From positions 682,001 through 746,000 of the forward strand of contig NZ_JACXAC010000002.1 in the NCBI RefSeq assembly GCF_014699055.1: a DNA stretch of 64,000 nt. The letters run 5' to 3'. The position numbers were made by a program, and so were the translations under genes. The DNA comes from Hymenobacter armeniacus (GTDB lineage: Bacteria > Bacteroidota > Bacteroidia > Cytophagales > Hymenobacteraceae). The notes beneath the pieces are model-generated. The model saw only the letters and a list, made by a program, of their open reading frames with translations, was not told the origin of the DNA and did no database searches. This document shows, piece by piece, positions 42,112 through 51,677 of the stretch. How positions within the stretch are numbered: position 1 is the stretch's first letter; each line of letters begins with the position of its first letter.

Positions 42112-42191
42112 AGCCGGATGCCGTAGGCTTGCGTTCCTTCGACCTGTTAAGTCGCCTTTTGGCTCAACGCAAGTCGCCTGTCGCTCCGGTT
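42112..42191 (+). ncRNA. Y-RNA-like RNA 4 (minimal, no tRNA-like head)
   Basis: Outer stem AGCCGGA/TCCGGTT, box TGCCGTAG, inner stem GCTTGCG/CGCAAGT (one G-U), TTCCTTCG and 3' box CGCCTGTCGC are all kept, but only about 26 bases with one small hairpin (GCC-TTTT-GGC) form the head. A run of T follows, as at a terminator. Confidence 0.75.
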
Positions 42192-42198
42192 TTTAGCT

Positions 42199-42350
42199 GA
42201 TAAAATGGGCCGGTGCCGTAGCACCGCCATACTTCGTTCAGGTCGATGGGGTCGCCGGTTCGATTCCGGCTCGCGGGTTTCGGCCCGCGGTAGCTCAGTT
42301 GGTAGAGCACATATGTGGGCGGTGCGCCCTGTTGCCCGGTCCGTTTTATC
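42199..42350 (+). ncRNA. Y-RNA-like RNA 5 (permuted tRNA-mimic head)
   Basis: Outer stem GATAAAATGGGCCGG with CCGGTCCGTTTTATC, box TGCCGTAG, perfect inner stem CACCGCC/GGCGGTG, ATACTTCG and 3' CGCCCTGTTGC. The head has T-arm GCCGG-TTCGATT-CCGGC, an acceptor-like stem CGCGGG/CCCGCG closed by a small loop, TA, and D-arm GCTC-AGTTGGTA-GAGC. A T-run (42353-42359) follows. Confidence 0.9.
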
Positions 42351-42370
42351 TATTTTTTTCATCAACGAAC

Positions 42371-42393
42371 GAGACGCGAATACGCGTCTCTAC
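42371..42393. repeat. Dispersed palindromic repeat, family R2, copy c (short)
   Basis: GAGACGCGAATACGCGTCTC plus TAC, the palindromic end of the R2 family, 20 bases before the rtcB start. Confidence 0.7.
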
Positions 42394-42412
42394 CTCGTGC
42401 AACGACCATGTT

Positions 42413-43813
42413 ATGGCCACTCTTTTACGCGGCAACGACCTTCGCACCCTCGGGTTTCCCGAAGGCCGGGCCATTGGGCTCGCGCTGGCTCAATTGCAGC
42501 GCAAGCACCTCAAAAAACTCTCCCAAACCGACCAGCTTGCCTTGCTGGGTCAACTGTTAGCTAATCCCAAAGACTACCTCACCGACCTCGACTGGAGCCA
42601 CACCGCGGCGGCCTTGCTGCCGACGCCCTCGCGGCACATTGCGCTGGTGGAGCGCAAGCCCTACGCCACGTTCGGCGCCGAGCACATCGACCCCAGCGCC
42701 ATTCACCAGATGGAAACGGCCATGAAACTGCCCGTGACCGTGGCCGGCGCCCTCATGCCCGACGCCCACCACGGCTACGGCTTGCCCATTGGCGGGGTCC
42801 TGGCGACGGATAACGCGGTGATTCCCTACGCCGTGGGCGTCGACATCGGCTGCCGCATGGCCTTGTCGGTGTTCGATTTGCCGGCCAAGTACCTCACGCA
42901 ACGCGTGCAGGAATTGCGGACGGTGTTGCTCAATAACACCCGTTTCGGCTCCGGCCGGGGCTGGGAGCGGGGGCAGCGCATGGCCTCGGCCGTGCTGGAG
43001 CGCGACGAATTTCTGGAAATCCCTTTCCTGAAAAACAAGCGCGACAAAGCCGCCGAGCAAGTGGGCACTTCCGGTTCCGGCAACCACTTCGTGGAGTTCG
43101 GCATTGTCGAAATCACCGAAGCGGAAAACGAGCTGGGCGTGCCGGTGGGCCAGTACCTGGGCGTGCTCTCGCACTCCGGCTCGCGGGGCCTGGGCGCCGG
43201 CATTGCCGAGCACTACACCCGCCTGGCCAAAGACGTGTGCCAACTGCCCACCGAAGCCCAGCACCTCGCCTGGCTCGGCCTCGACACCGAAGCCGGCCAG
43301 GAGTACTGGGCGGCCATGAACCTGGCCGGCGACTACGCCTCGGCCTGCCACGCCCAAATTCACCAGCGCTTGGCCAAAGCCCTGGGCGAGCGGCCCGTGG
43401 CCAAAGTGGAAAACCACCACAACTTCGCCTGGAAGGAGCGGCTGGCCGATGGCCGCGAGGTGGTGGTGCACCGCAAAGGCGCCACGCCGGCCGGCGCAGG
43501 CGTGCTCGGCATCATCCCCGGCTCGATGACGGCGCCTGGCTTCATCGTGCGCGGCCGGGGATTGGCGGAGTCGTTGGCTTCGGCCTCGCACGGCGCCGGG
43601 CGGCTCATGTCGCGCACGCGGGCCAAGGCGGAGCTGACCGAATCGGGCGTGCGCAAGCACCTGGCCGAGCACGGCATCGAGCTCATCGGGGGCGGGCTTG
43701 ATGAGGCGCCGATGGCCTACAAGGACATCCACACCGTGATGGCCAGCCAGCGCGAGTTGGTGGATGTGCTGGGCTCGTTCACCCCAAAAATCGTGCGGAT
43801 GGACGGGGCGTAG
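42413..43813 (+). CDS. rtcB: RtcB-family RNA ligase
   Basis: 466 residues from ATG 42413 (MATLLRGNDLRTLG). RtcB joins RNA 2',3'-cyclic phosphate and 5'-OH ends using GTP and Mn. Landmarks: MPDAHHGYGLPIGGVLATD, VGVDIGCRM (Cys147; many RtcB read DIGCGM), GTSGSGNHFVEFG, LSHSGSRGLG, HRKGATPAGAG and the ASHGAGR segment (His393), which by memory contains the guanylylated histidine in characterised enzymes. It lies directly after the Y-RNA array and on the same strand. Confidence 0.95.
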   Translation: MATLLRGNDLRTLGFPEGRAIGLALAQLQRKHLKKLSQTDQLALLGQLLANPKDYLTDLDWSHTAAALLPTPSRHIALVERKPYATFGAEHIDPSAIHQMETAMKLPVTVAGALMPDAHHGYGLPIGGVLATDNAVIPYAVGVDIGCRMALSVFDLPAKYLTQRVQELRTVLLNNTRFGSGRGWERGQRMASAVLERDEFLEIPFLKNKRDKAAEQVGTSGSGNHFVEFGIVEITEAENELGVPVGQYLGVLSHSGSRGLGAGIAEHYTRLAKDVCQLPTEAQHLAWLGLDTEAGQEYWAAMNLAGDYASACHAQIHQRLAKALGERPVAKVENHHNFAWKERLADGREVVVHRKGATPAGAGVLGIIPGSMTAPGFIVRGRGLAESLASASHGAGRLMSRTRAKAELTESGVRKHLAEHGIELIGGGLDEAPMAYKDIHTVMASQRELVDVLGSFTPKIVRMDGA

Positions 43814-43840
43814 GCCACGGCACTTTTCACCTAACCGGTC

Positions 43841-43932
43841 CGGCTGAGCGCAGCGAATCATCTCCACCGCAGGAGTAATCAAGTCCCTGCAACCAAGCAA
43901 CAGAGATGCTTCGACTGCGCTCAGCACGACGG
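43841..43932. repeat. Dispersed palindromic repeat, family R1, copy e (degenerate)
   Basis: GGCTGAGCGCAGCGAATCAT and GAGATGCTTCGACTGCGCTC arms, just after rtcB. Confidence 0.7.
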
Positions 43933-44279
43933 CCTTGTTTGTTTTTTGGCTACGCTGTTGAATGCCAACGTAGGCGCAGTTTTCAACAAAAAAGTTGAGC
44001 TGCTCTGTAAAGCATGCTAATGGAATTGATTCTGCCCAAGCTACTTAGCAATAAACCTGGCGTTGTTTAGCAACACGTAATGAAAAAGACACTTTCCGCG
44101 TGGTCATTTTCCGAACTGAATGCGCTGAAACAGCGTATTTAAGGCGTATAGCAAACATGCTGGCTGGCTTAGCAGCCACTCGCAACGGCCGTGTTTGGTA
44201 TTGTGGGCATTGCTTCGCTTCTTGCCCCGGAGTGCGGACACCAGCTGCTGGCCAAGCTGAGGAAACACCAGAGCCATCA
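43933..44279. other. Decayed stretch without a confident gene
   Basis: About 350 bases after rtcB. Short stop-broken frames occur, one reading VFGIVGIASLLAPECGHQLL, which looks like gene debris. I cannot assign anything. Confidence 0.4.
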
Positions 44280-44315
44280 AAAAAGCCCCGTCGGTTGCTA
44301 CTGACGGGGCTTTTT
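44280..44315 (+). terminator. Rho-independent terminator
   Basis: AAAAAGCCCCGTC/GACGGGGCTTTTT with a 10-base loop. It ends the decayed region. Confidence 0.8.
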
Positions 44316-44386
44316 CATTTCTTCCGAAGCCGGAAATCGCCCCAGGGCCCGCATACAGCAGGCTTGCTACTTTCTCCTTTCCGCCC

Positions 44387-44545
44387 ATGTCGAACCAGAT
44401 TCGCGGCAACGACCTTCGCAAAATCGGCTACCCCGCGGGGCCGGCCATTGGCCGCACCCTTGATGTGCTGGCCCCACAGCCTTTCAGCCTATTAAACGAC
44501 AATAAAATCCAACCAGCCAAACCAATTACCTGCCATCTGGCGTAG
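44387..44545 (+). pseudogene. N-terminal fragment of a second rtcB
   Basis: A 52-codon frame begins MSNQIRGNDLRKIGYPAG and PAIGRTLDVL, clearly related to the start of the intact RtcB (LLRGNDLRTLGFPEGRAIG). A 19-base block (CGCGGCAACGACCTTCGCA) is identical in both. The fragment then loses similarity and stops. Confidence 0.8.
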
Positions 44546-44594
44546 ATACTGCCAAGTCTTCTACAGGAGACAGTTGTTTTCATAGCTAGGAAAG

Positions 44595-44621
44595 CCTTCC
44601 GCCACTGGCGGAAGGTTTTTT
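44595..44621 (+). terminator. Rho-independent terminator
   Basis: CCTTCCGCC/GGCGGAAGG stem with a 3-base loop and TTTTTT, after the rtcB fragment. Confidence 0.8.
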
Positions 44622-44698
44622 ATTACAAGCTGCAAATCAGCTGTTTTGCCTTGCTTGCGCATTTATCGACAGTAAACGTATTCCTACTATTAGGCAAC

Positions 44699-44732
44699 AA
44701 AAAGCCCCGACTGCACGCAGTCGGGGCTTTTT
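44699..44732. terminator. Bidirectional terminator after the large T9SS gene
   Basis: AAAAAGCCCCGACTG/CAGTCGGGGCTTTTT with loop CACG, 32 bases beyond the stop of the minus-strand gene. Confidence 0.85.
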
Positions 44733-44763
44733 GTTGGAAAACCCTATGGTTTCGCAGCAGAGG

Positions 44764-47700
44764 CTACTCGACCACCAGGCGTTTCACCACCAGGCCGGCG
44801 GCGGTGCGGGCCTGCACCGAGTACACCCCGGCGGCCAGGTTGGCCACGGGCAGCTCCAGCGTTTCGGCCGCGCCGGGGGCCAGCGTGCGCGTGAGCACCG
44901 TGCGGCCCAGGTTGTCGACCACCGACACCGGCGTGGCTTGGGTGCCGCGCAGGGCCACCGGCAGCAGCAGCGTGGCCGCGCCGTGGGCCGGGTTGGGGTA
45001 CACGCTGGCCAGCTGGGCCAGCGCGGCGGGCGCCGTGGCCAACACGCGGGCCTGCGTGGTGAAGAGCACGGCGTAGCGGCCGCCGGCTGCGGCGTTGGGC
45101 GCCAGCGAGAGGCTCAGTGCGGGCGTCGCGGCCAGGTCGGTGTAGGTGCCGCTGAGGGCATCGCGCAGGTAGGCGTGGTAGCCGGCGGGCAGGTTGGCCA
45201 GGTTATCGACGGCCAGGGTGTAGGTGCCGGCCGTGAGCGAAGCCACTTGCAGGGGCAGCAGCACGTCGGCCCCGGTGAGGGCGGGCTGGCCGTTGATGGC
45301 CAGGGCTTCGGCGCTGGCCTCGGTGGCCAGAGTCAGGCCGTTGGGGGCCGGCAGGTGGTAGGCGTCGAAGGCGCGGTCGAAGCCGGCGGTGGCGCCTGCT
45401 TCAAAATAGATGGCGGCCTGCGTGGCCACGGCGGCGTTGCTCAGGCTGAGTTTCAGCTGCGGACGGGTGTCGGCGGTGCCGCGCTGGAAGGGCGTGGTGT
45501 CGTAATTCGTCACGCGCTCGGCATTGGTGAAGCTGATGCTGCCGCTGCCCCCGGTCGTGCTGGTGCGCACGAAAAAGCCCTGGGCCACGGGCAGCAGGTT
45601 GGTGCCGCCGTTGGTGCTCTGGCCGTTCACGTAGCTGGCGTAGCTGCCGGTGTACTGGCCGCTGCTCTTGAAGACATACAGCGTGTTGTCGACGTTGGTG
45701 AGGCGGCCGTTGTTCACCACCAAGTTCCAGTCGAGGGCCGAGGGGTAGGGGTTGCCGCGCAGGTGCCAGCCGCTTTGGGCCTGCGTGCCGCGGGTGAGGC
45801 CGTTGACCGACAGGGTGCCGGTGAAGGGCACGCCCACGAAGTCGACCACTTGGCCGGCGCCGATGTTCACCGTGTAGCCCTGCGAGACGATGAGCAGGCT
45901 GTTGAGCGCCGGGGGCGACATAAAGCCTTTGTCAAAGTCCGTGGAGCCGGCGCCGCCGCTGGTGTTCACGCGGGTTTCGTTGTAGCTAAATACCGTGGGG
46001 AAAGGCACCACGGTATTGCCTACTGTGTTGTAGTTCGGGTTCACCACCGGCGTGAAAGTGCTGGTGGCCAGGTCGGCCACGGTAGAGCTTTGCACCGGCG
46101 AGCTGAAGTGGCGGTAGCCCAGGCCGGCGTTGCGGGTGGGGTCGATGTAGCGCTGCACGGTGGCGGCGCCGTTCACCACGCCGCCGGTGTTCACCACAAT
46201 GGCCGTGCCGGCTGCCGAGGAAAGCAGCGTCAGGGTTTGGCCGTTGGTAATGAGGTCGCCTGCTTGCAGCACCACGCGTTGGGTGATGCTCACGGCTTGG
46301 CTCAGGGTGAGGCCGGCCGCGTTCTGAACGGCCAGGTTCAACACCCGGCTGGGCAGGCCCGGGCCCGTCACCTGGGCCGCGGTGCCGGCATAGCCATAGC
46401 TGGCGTCGGGGCTGAAGGTGCGCGTGCCCGACACCTGGATGGCGCCGGTGGCGCCCGTGGCGGCAATGCCCGCCGGGTCGCAAATGACTAGGTTAGCATT
46501 GGCTTGCAGCACGAAGCTGCCCGTTCCGGTAATGGGCTGGCAGTTCTGCACCAGGGTGCCGCCCGTTTGCACGGTCAGGGTGCCGGCCACCGTGAGCGGG
46601 CCCGTGAGGTTGGCCAGGCCCGTGCTGGTGATGGTAACGTTGTTGTAGTTGCCCTGCACAGGTTGCGTCGTGCTCACCGTGAGGTCCGTGAGCGGGGCGG
46701 CCGTGGTGGAGAAGCTCACCGTGGCGGCGCTCGAAGTGGCCCCGCCAGCGCAGTTGCTCACGATGCTCACCGTGTAGGCGGTGCTGGGGTTCAAGCCCGT
46801 GAAATTGACCGAAGTAGCGCCGGCCGGCAGCGTTTGCGTGGTGGTGGCCGGCGAAGTCGTCACGGTGTAGCCCGTGGCCGTGCCGCTGCCGGTGAAGCTC
46901 ACCGTAGCCGAGTTGCTGGTGACGTTGCTGGCTACCAGGCCCGAGGGGGCATTGCAGGGTGCCGCGTTCACGGTGAAGGTGGCTGGGGCCGATGTCCCGC
47001 CGCCGGGGCCGGCAGTGGTCACCGTCACGTTGTAGGTGCCGGGCGTGGCTTGGTCGGCGGCGGTGAGGCCAATGGTGAGTTGGGTAGCCGACACGAACGT
47101 GGTGGTGCGGGCCGTGCCGTTGAAAGTTACCTGCGAAGCGCCGCTCACGAAATTGGTACCGGTCACGGTCAACGTTTGCGGGGCGGCGCCGGCCGTTACC
47201 GAAGCCGGCGACAAGCTGGTGATGGCCGGAGCGGGGTTGTTTACGGCGAAAGTGGCCGGGGCCGACGTGCCGCCGCCAGGAGCGGGATTGGTCACGGTCA
47301 CGTTGTAAGTGCCGGCCGTGCCGATATCGGAGGCCGGAATGCTGGCCGTCAAGCTGGTGCCAGAGACGAAGGCGGTGGTGCGAGCCCCGCCGTTGAAATT
47401 GACCACGGCGCCCGACACGAAGCCCGTGCCCGTTACCGTGAGCGTAAACCCGGCGCCCCCGGCCGTGGCCGAGTTCGGGCTGAGGCTGGTGATAGCCGGG
47501 GCCGGATTGGGCGCGGCCGTGGTGAAGTCGATGGTGACCGGCGCGGCCGTGGCGCCCGCGGCGCAGTTGCTCACGATGCTCACCGTGTAGGTGGTGCTGG
47601 GCGCGAGGCCCGTGAAGCTGACCGAAGTGGCGTTGGCCGGCAGCGTCTGGGTGGTGGTGGCGGGCGCGGTCGTCACCGTATAGCTCGTGGCCGAAGGGCT

Positions 47701-49071
47701 ACCCGTGAACGTCACCGTGCCCGAGGTGTTGGTAACGCCCGAAGCGGCCAAACCGCTGGGCGCGGTGCAAACCGGTGCCAGCGTGGTGAAGGTGGTGCTT
47801 ACGGTGCTCGACGACAGCGCGCCCGCGAAGCAGTTGCTCACGATGCTCACCGTATAATTCGTGTTGGGCGTGAGGCCCGTCAGCGTCACCGGCGAAGAAG
47901 TCACGGTTTGGGTGGTGGCGGTGCCCCCGGCGGGCGTCACCGTTACCGTGTAGTTGGTAGCTAAGGCGTTGGGGGTAAACGTGATGGTGGCCCCGGTGCT
48001 GGTCACGCCGCTGGATGCGGGGGCGGTGGGCGCGTCGCACACCGGCGCAGCGATGGGCACGGCCAGGTCGAACACGTTGAAGCCGGCCGACTGGGCCGTG
48101 GGAATCACGGTGCGCTTGTTGTCGACCACGCCCGTCTGCAGGTTCACGTCGAACAGGTTGGTGCTCGAAATGCCGCTGCCGTTGGCCACCGTCGTTTGAA
48201 TCAGGTAGCCCAACGTTGAGTTATTCGCAATATCAAGGCCCAGGGCCAGCGAGTTGGTCAGGTTATCAAAGCCGTTGAACACAAGAGTGGGCGTGGTGCG
48301 CGTGAGCGTGCCAGCGGCCGGTGGTACTTGCGTGGTCAGGATGTTGCCGTTGGCCTTGTCGAGGTCGTAGAGCGTGGTGCTGGTGCTGCCGATGGTGGAA
48401 TTGGTGTAAGCCGCCGTCACCACTCCCGGGGTGGCCGGGGTGCCGCCAACGTAGGCCAGCGGCATGTCGGTGGCCACCAGCGAGCCGTCGACCGGGCTGA
48501 TGCGGTAGTTGTTACGGTTGCTGCTCAGCACCCGGATTTGGTCCGCTACGGGATTGAAATCGAAGCTAATGTTGAAGATGAACAGCGGGTTGGTGGGTTG
48601 GCCCAGGTCCAGCGACAGGCCCCCCCCAACCGGCGTAACCACCCCGGTGGTCACGTTCACCGTGTAGAGCTGCGTGTTTTTCACCGCGTTGGTGGGGTCA
48701 AAGGCGATGGTGGCGTCGTAGCCCAGGGCGTAAAGCTGCCCGGTGAGGGGGCGCGAGTCGATGCCGACCAGCTTCTGCCCTCCCAGCACACCGGCAATCT
48801 TCACCGGAAAGGCGGCGGGGTTGGCATTTCCGCCGGCGTTCGCGGTGAAAAAAGTGATGAGGCCCTGGTCGCCAACGACCGCCCCCGCCGGGAAGAACAA
48901 GGTGCTGTTAGGGGCGATAGGCTGCGTAGCAGTACCCAGGCCGTAAAGTGTGGTAGCCTGGGCCGGCGCTTGGGCCCGAACGGTAGCAACGCTTCCCAGC
49001 AGCAACGCGGCGCACCATAAATAGCGAAGTTGCCGGCCGAGGGCCGACAGCGCAGGTAAGTTTGTGGTCAT
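44764..49071 (-). CDS. Large T9SS-exported protein with DUF4394, FN3-like and IPT/TIG-like domains
   Basis: 1435 residues from ATG 49071 ([11 protein letters not shown]) with a signal peptide ending VRAQ. The first ~330 residues carry a DUF4394-like pattern ([38 protein letters not shown]). A run of repeated FN3-like ([28 protein letters not shown]) and IPT/TIG-like ([20 protein letters not shown]) modules follows. The C-terminus [19 protein letters not shown]... with VVKRLVVE is a T9SS sorting domain. It is probably a surface adhesin or scaffold. Confidence 0.92.
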   Translation of the reverse strand: MTTNLPALSALGRQLRYLWCAALLLGSVATVRAQAPAQATTLYGLGTATQPIAPNSTLFFPAGAVVGDQGLITFFTANAGGNANPAAFPVKIAGVLGGQKLVGIDSRPLTGQLYALGYDATIAFDPTNAVKNTQLYTVNVTTGVVTPVGGGLSLDLGQPTNPLFIFNISFDFNPVADQIRVLSSNRNNYRISPVDGSLVATDMPLAYVGGTPATPGVVTAAYTNSTIGSTSTTLYDLDKANGNILTTQVPPAAGTLTRTTPTLVFNGFDNLTNSLALGLDIANNSTLGYLIQTTVANGSGISSTNLFDVNLQTGVVDNKRTVIPTAQSAGFNVFDLAVPIAAPVCDAPTAPASSGVTSTGATITFTPNALATNYTVTVTPAGGTATTQTVTSSPVTLTGLTPNTNYTVSIVSNCFAGALSSSTVSTTFTTLAPVCTAPSGLAASGVTNTSGTVTFTGSPSATSYTVTTAPATTTQTLPANATSVSFTGLAPSTTYTVSIVSNCAAGATAAPVTIDFTTAAPNPAPAITSLSPNSATAGGAGFTLTVTGTGFVSGAVVNFNGGARTTAFVSGTSLTASIPASDIGTAGTYNVTVTNPAPGGGTSAPATFAVNNPAPAITSLSPASVTAGAAPQTLTVTGTNFVSGASQVTFNGTARTTTFVSATQLTIGLTAADQATPGTYNVTVTTAGPGGGTSAPATFTVNAAPCNAPSGLVASNVTSNSATVSFTGSGTATGYTVTTSPATTTQTLPAGATSVNFTGLNPSTAYTVSIVSNCAGGATSSAATVSFSTTAAPLTDLTVSTTQPVQGNYNNVTITSTGLANLTGPLTVAGTLTVQTGGTLVQNCQPITGTGSFVLQANANLVICDPAGIAATGATGAIQVSGTRTFSPDASYGYAGTAAQVTGPGLPSRVLNLAVQNAAGLTLSQAVSITQRVVLQAGDLITNGQTLTLLSSAAGTAIVVNTGGVVNGAATVQRYIDPTRNAGLGYRHFSSPVQSSTVADLATSTFTPVVNPNYNTVGNTVVPFPTVFSYNETRVNTSGGAGSTDFDKGFMSPPALNSLLIVSQGYTVNIGAGQVVDFVGVPFTGTLSVNGLTRGTQAQSGWHLRGNPYPSALDWNLVVNNGRLTNVDNTLYVFKSSGQYTGSYASYVNGQSTNGGTNLLPVAQGFFVRTSTTGGSGSISFTNAERVTNYDTTPFQRGTADTRPQLKLSLSNAAVATQAAIYFEAGATAGFDRAFDAYHLPAPNGLTLATEASAEALAINGQPALTGADVLLPLQVASLTAGTYTLAVDNLANLPAGYHAYLRDALSGTYTDLAATPALSLSLAPNAAAGGRYAVLFTTQARVLATAPAALAQLASVYPNPAHGAATLLLPVALRGTQATPVSVVDNLGRTVLTRTLAPGAAETLELPVANLAAGVYSVQARTAAGLVVKRLVVE

Positions 49072-49331
49072 GTATGAAGATTTAAAGGTTGGAAAGAACA
49101 AAAAAAAGCTCATTGCAAGCATCAGCAGGGCCTAAAAACGCCATTGGCCAAGGTACGTGGTTCGCGTAAAAGAAGATGCCCGGCGCCGGCCGCCCAACAG
49201 AGTGGCCGGCACCTCACCGGTTCCGGAAAACACCCCACCACCTTGCCTGGCAGCGTGACTACCCCGCCGGTTAGCTATTATGAATTTACCGAAATCGTTT
49301 GGGATTTCGCAATTCGGGGCCCAGTGCCGGT

Positions 49332-49847
49332 TCAGCTCAGCACCCGCACCACGTCGCCCACCCGAATGGTGCCGCCCTGCGCAATGTGCGCCGTGAGGCC
49401 GCCGTGGCCGCGCATGGCGTTGTAGCCGCCGGGGCCCAACTCTTCCTCCATGCGCGAGCAGGGGTGGCACTCGCCGGTAATGTCGAGAATGACTTCGTCG
49501 CCGATTTGAATCTGGCGGTTTTTCAGGGCCAGCAGGTTCAGGCCGCTCACGGCCAGGTTGCGGCGCAGGCGGGCGGGGTCCAGTGGCGCGTTCAGGCCCA
49601 GGTAGCCGGCCACCGCCGCCAAGTGTTCCTGCTGAATGAGCGTGACTTGGCGCTTGCCGCCCGTCTTGGGGCGGGCGTGGTCGCCCAGCATGTGCGAATC
49701 GGTTTTGAGCTCGGCTTCGGGCACCGAAAGCAGGGGCTCGCGCCGCAGCGGACGCTGGCCAATCCACTCCAAGCGGCCGGTTTGGGGCAGGGTGGCCAGC
49801 AGGCGGGCCACGGTCGATTTATCGTCGCCGAAGAAGGGGAAAGGCAT
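49332..49847 (-). CDS. Small MOSC-domain protein
   Basis: 171 residues. It contains a MOSC domain with the Cys motif TGECHPCSRMEEELGPGGY near residue 130 and LTAHIAQGGTIRVGD at the end. It is shorter than YcbX types. It follows a membrane-protein gene by 30 bases on the same strand, so the two are probably cotranscribed. Confidence 0.8.
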   Translation of the reverse strand: MPFPFFGDDKSTVARLLATLPQTGRLEWIGQRPLRREPLLSVPEAELKTDSHMLGDHARPKTGGKRQVTLIQQEHLAAVAGYLGLNAPLDPARLRRNLAVSGLNLLALKNRQIQIGDEVILDITGECHPCSRMEEELGPGGYNAMRGHGGLTAHIAQGGTIRVGDVVRVLS

Positions 49848-49877
49848 GGGCGGAGGTACGCGGGCGCCGGGGCCGGG

Positions 49878-50342
49878 TTACAGTTCGTCGGGCGTGCCGA
49901 AGCCTTCCCGGATTTCGGTGTGCCGAATGAGGCCGCCCAGGTAGCCGGCCCGCGCCAGCAGGCCGAAGCCAGCGGCGGCCACCGCCAGCGCCGCCCACGC
50001 CACCAGCACCGCGCGCGGCGAAGCCTGCTTGAGCAGGAGCAGGCCAAACAGGGCCAGCGCCGCCGCCGTTTCGAGCACCCAAAAGCCCAGCTCGGCCGCG
50101 CCGGCGTGGGTTTGGATGAGGGCGCGGCTCACGCGCGGCAAGTCCTGCACAATGGCCGCTGCCCCCTCACCCGTGAGCTGAGCCGGCAAACACAGCACTC
50201 CCGCCGCCAGCACCGCCACCAGGCCCGCTTTTATCAGCGAAGCGTTGCGCTGCACTAGGCCCGCGCCCAGCAACACGGCCGAAAACAAGCTGCCCATTAT
50301 CGGCAAATGGTTGACGAGGAGGTGGAGGTGGGCTTGGTTCAT
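49878..50342 (-). CDS. Small multi-pass membrane protein, DUF2231-like
   Basis: 154 residues with four hydrophobic helices. Histidines cluster at HLHLLVNHLPIMGS near the N terminus and a C-terminal GGLIRHTEIREGF, a pattern seen in DUF2231/cytochrome-b-like small proteins that could bind haem. It precedes the MOSC gene. Confidence 0.6.
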   Translation of the reverse strand: MNQAHLHLLVNHLPIMGSLFSAVLLGAGLVQRNASLIKAGLVAVLAAGVLCLPAQLTGEGAAAIVQDLPRVSRALIQTHAGAAELGFWVLETAAALALFGLLLLKQASPRAVLVAWAALAVAAAGFGLLARAGYLGGLIRHTEIREGFGTPDEL

Positions 50343-50708
50343 GCTGTGTGTAAGGTGGGGCTTGGCCCTGCGCTGCTGGCAAAGCTACAAGCCGTTGCAA
50401 AGCCCGGCGCTGGCACGCAACCGTTCGGGCCCCGGCGCGACTCTTTTAATTGAACTGCTACCTCCCGGAAATCGTTATTTCAGCAGCCCCGCCCGTGGTT
50501 GCCGAGCCCGCCTTTTTGCCGGCGCCTCCGCAATGTGAGCACGGGCGCGGCCGTTAGACAAAAGCGCTGGTAGCCTGGCTGCTTTCGGTGCTGCGTCGCA
50601 GTTGTTCTGAGTGCCGGTAATGGGGCCTTTTTCTTGGCCTGATTCTCGTAATTGGCACTTCAGTTGCCTAGGTTTTAGTCAGTAGTCATTCACCTTCCGT
50701 CTTTCGCT
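50343..50708. other. Intergenic region, nothing recognised
   Basis: 366 bases between divergent genes. I see no clear promoter, hairpin or frame of note. Confidence 0.5.
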
Positions 50709-51677
50709 ATGGCTTTGCTCCCTCGCTTTTTCCGCCGGCTCGCCGCTCCGCTGCTGCTGGCGCTGCCTATTGGTTTTACTTCTGCCGCGCAGGCCCAAAC
50801 GGCCCCGGCGCCCACCGACGTTATCCGCGAAATCACCGACGCCGTGGGCCTCAAAGCCCGCTTCGAGCTGCGGGCCACGCGCGACGTCGACAACGCCGCG
50901 GCCGTGGTGTACAACGGCAAGCGTTTTCTGCTCTACAACCCCAATTTCCTGAACGACATCAACCGCGCCGGGCACACCGACTGGGCCGGCATCAGCATCC
51001 TGGCCCACGAAATGGGCCACCACCTCAACGGCCACACCCTGCGCGCCGGCGGCTCGCAGCCGGCCGATGAGTTGGAAGCCGATGAGTTCTCGGGCTTTGT
51101 GCTGCGCAAGCTGGGCGCCAGCCTGGCCCAGGCCCAGGCCGCCATGGCCACCGTGCCCGACGATGGCGGCTCGGCCACGCACCCCGGCCGGGCGCCGCGC
51201 CTGCTGGCCATCGGCCAGGGCTGGCAGCGGGCCAACGGCCAGATTGTGGCCAGCGCCCGGTCGGCCGCGCCCTCGGCCGCCCCGGCCGTGGTGGCCGCCA
51301 GCCGTCCGCAGGCCCCCGTGCGCCCCGCCGTGTATGACAGCACGCCCGTGCGCCTGTTCCCCACCGAGGAAGCCGACCAGGACGCCCGTGAAATGGTGGC
51401 CATCAACCAGGCCAACGGCAACGCCGTGAAACTGGTGGGCCAGCTCACTTTCCGCAATGACCCCAGCCGCCGCTACTACCTCACCAACGCCCTGAAAGTG
51501 GTGCGCGTAGACGACGAGGACAACGCCGAAGAAGTGGGGCGCATCACGCGCACCACCAGCCAAACTTTCCCCTACGTGCTCACCGATATGCAGCAGCGCC
51601 GCCTGTTCATCACGGCCCGCGGCGACGTGTACGACAAAGCCGGCCAGCGCGTGGCCAAGCTGCACGACCCGTCTTAA
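50709..51677 (+). CDS. Secreted M48-like metallopeptidase
   Basis: 322 residues with signal peptide ending AQAQT. The zinc site HEMGHHLNG and the downstream ELEADEFSGF (third ligand) define an M48/gluzincin-type peptidase. A Pro/Ala-rich linker (residues ~185-215) joins a C-terminal beta domain (QLTFRNDPSRRYYLTNA). It probably acts in the periplasm in protein quality control. Confidence 0.88.
   Translation: MALLPRFFRRLAAPLLLALPIGFTSAAQAQTAPAPTDVIREITDAVGLKARFELRATRDVDNAAAVVYNGKRFLLYNPNFLNDINRAGHTDWAGISILAHEMGHHLNGHTLRAGGSQPADELEADEFSGFVLRKLGASLAQAQAAMATVPDDGGSATHPGRAPRLLAIGQGWQRANGQIVASARSAAPSAAPAVVAASRPQAPVRPAVYDSTPVRLFPTEEADQDAREMVAINQANGNAVKLVGQLTFRNDPSRRYYLTNALKVVRVDDEDNAEEVGRITRTTSQTFPYVLTDMQQRRLFITARGDVYDKAGQRVAKLHDPS

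Noticed and set aside
41589..42200. Small open frames within the RNA array
   Set aside because: They run across the stems of the Y-like RNAs, have no start context and change composition at each structural element. The RNA pairing explains the sequence better.
41940..42308. tRNA genes suggested by TAGCTCAGTTGG and TTCGATT motifs
   Set aside because: The T-arm precedes the D-arm and the acceptor stem is closed by a loop, so no normal tRNA can be cut out. They fit Y-like RNAs.
44100..44495. Open frames in the decayed stretch after rtcB
   Set aside because: They span a terminator hairpin and the rtcB remnant in the wrong frame.
44731..46491. Long plus-strand frames opposite the large T9SS gene
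   Set aside because: Gly/Ala/Val/His-rich shadows of the repetitive minus-strand gene.
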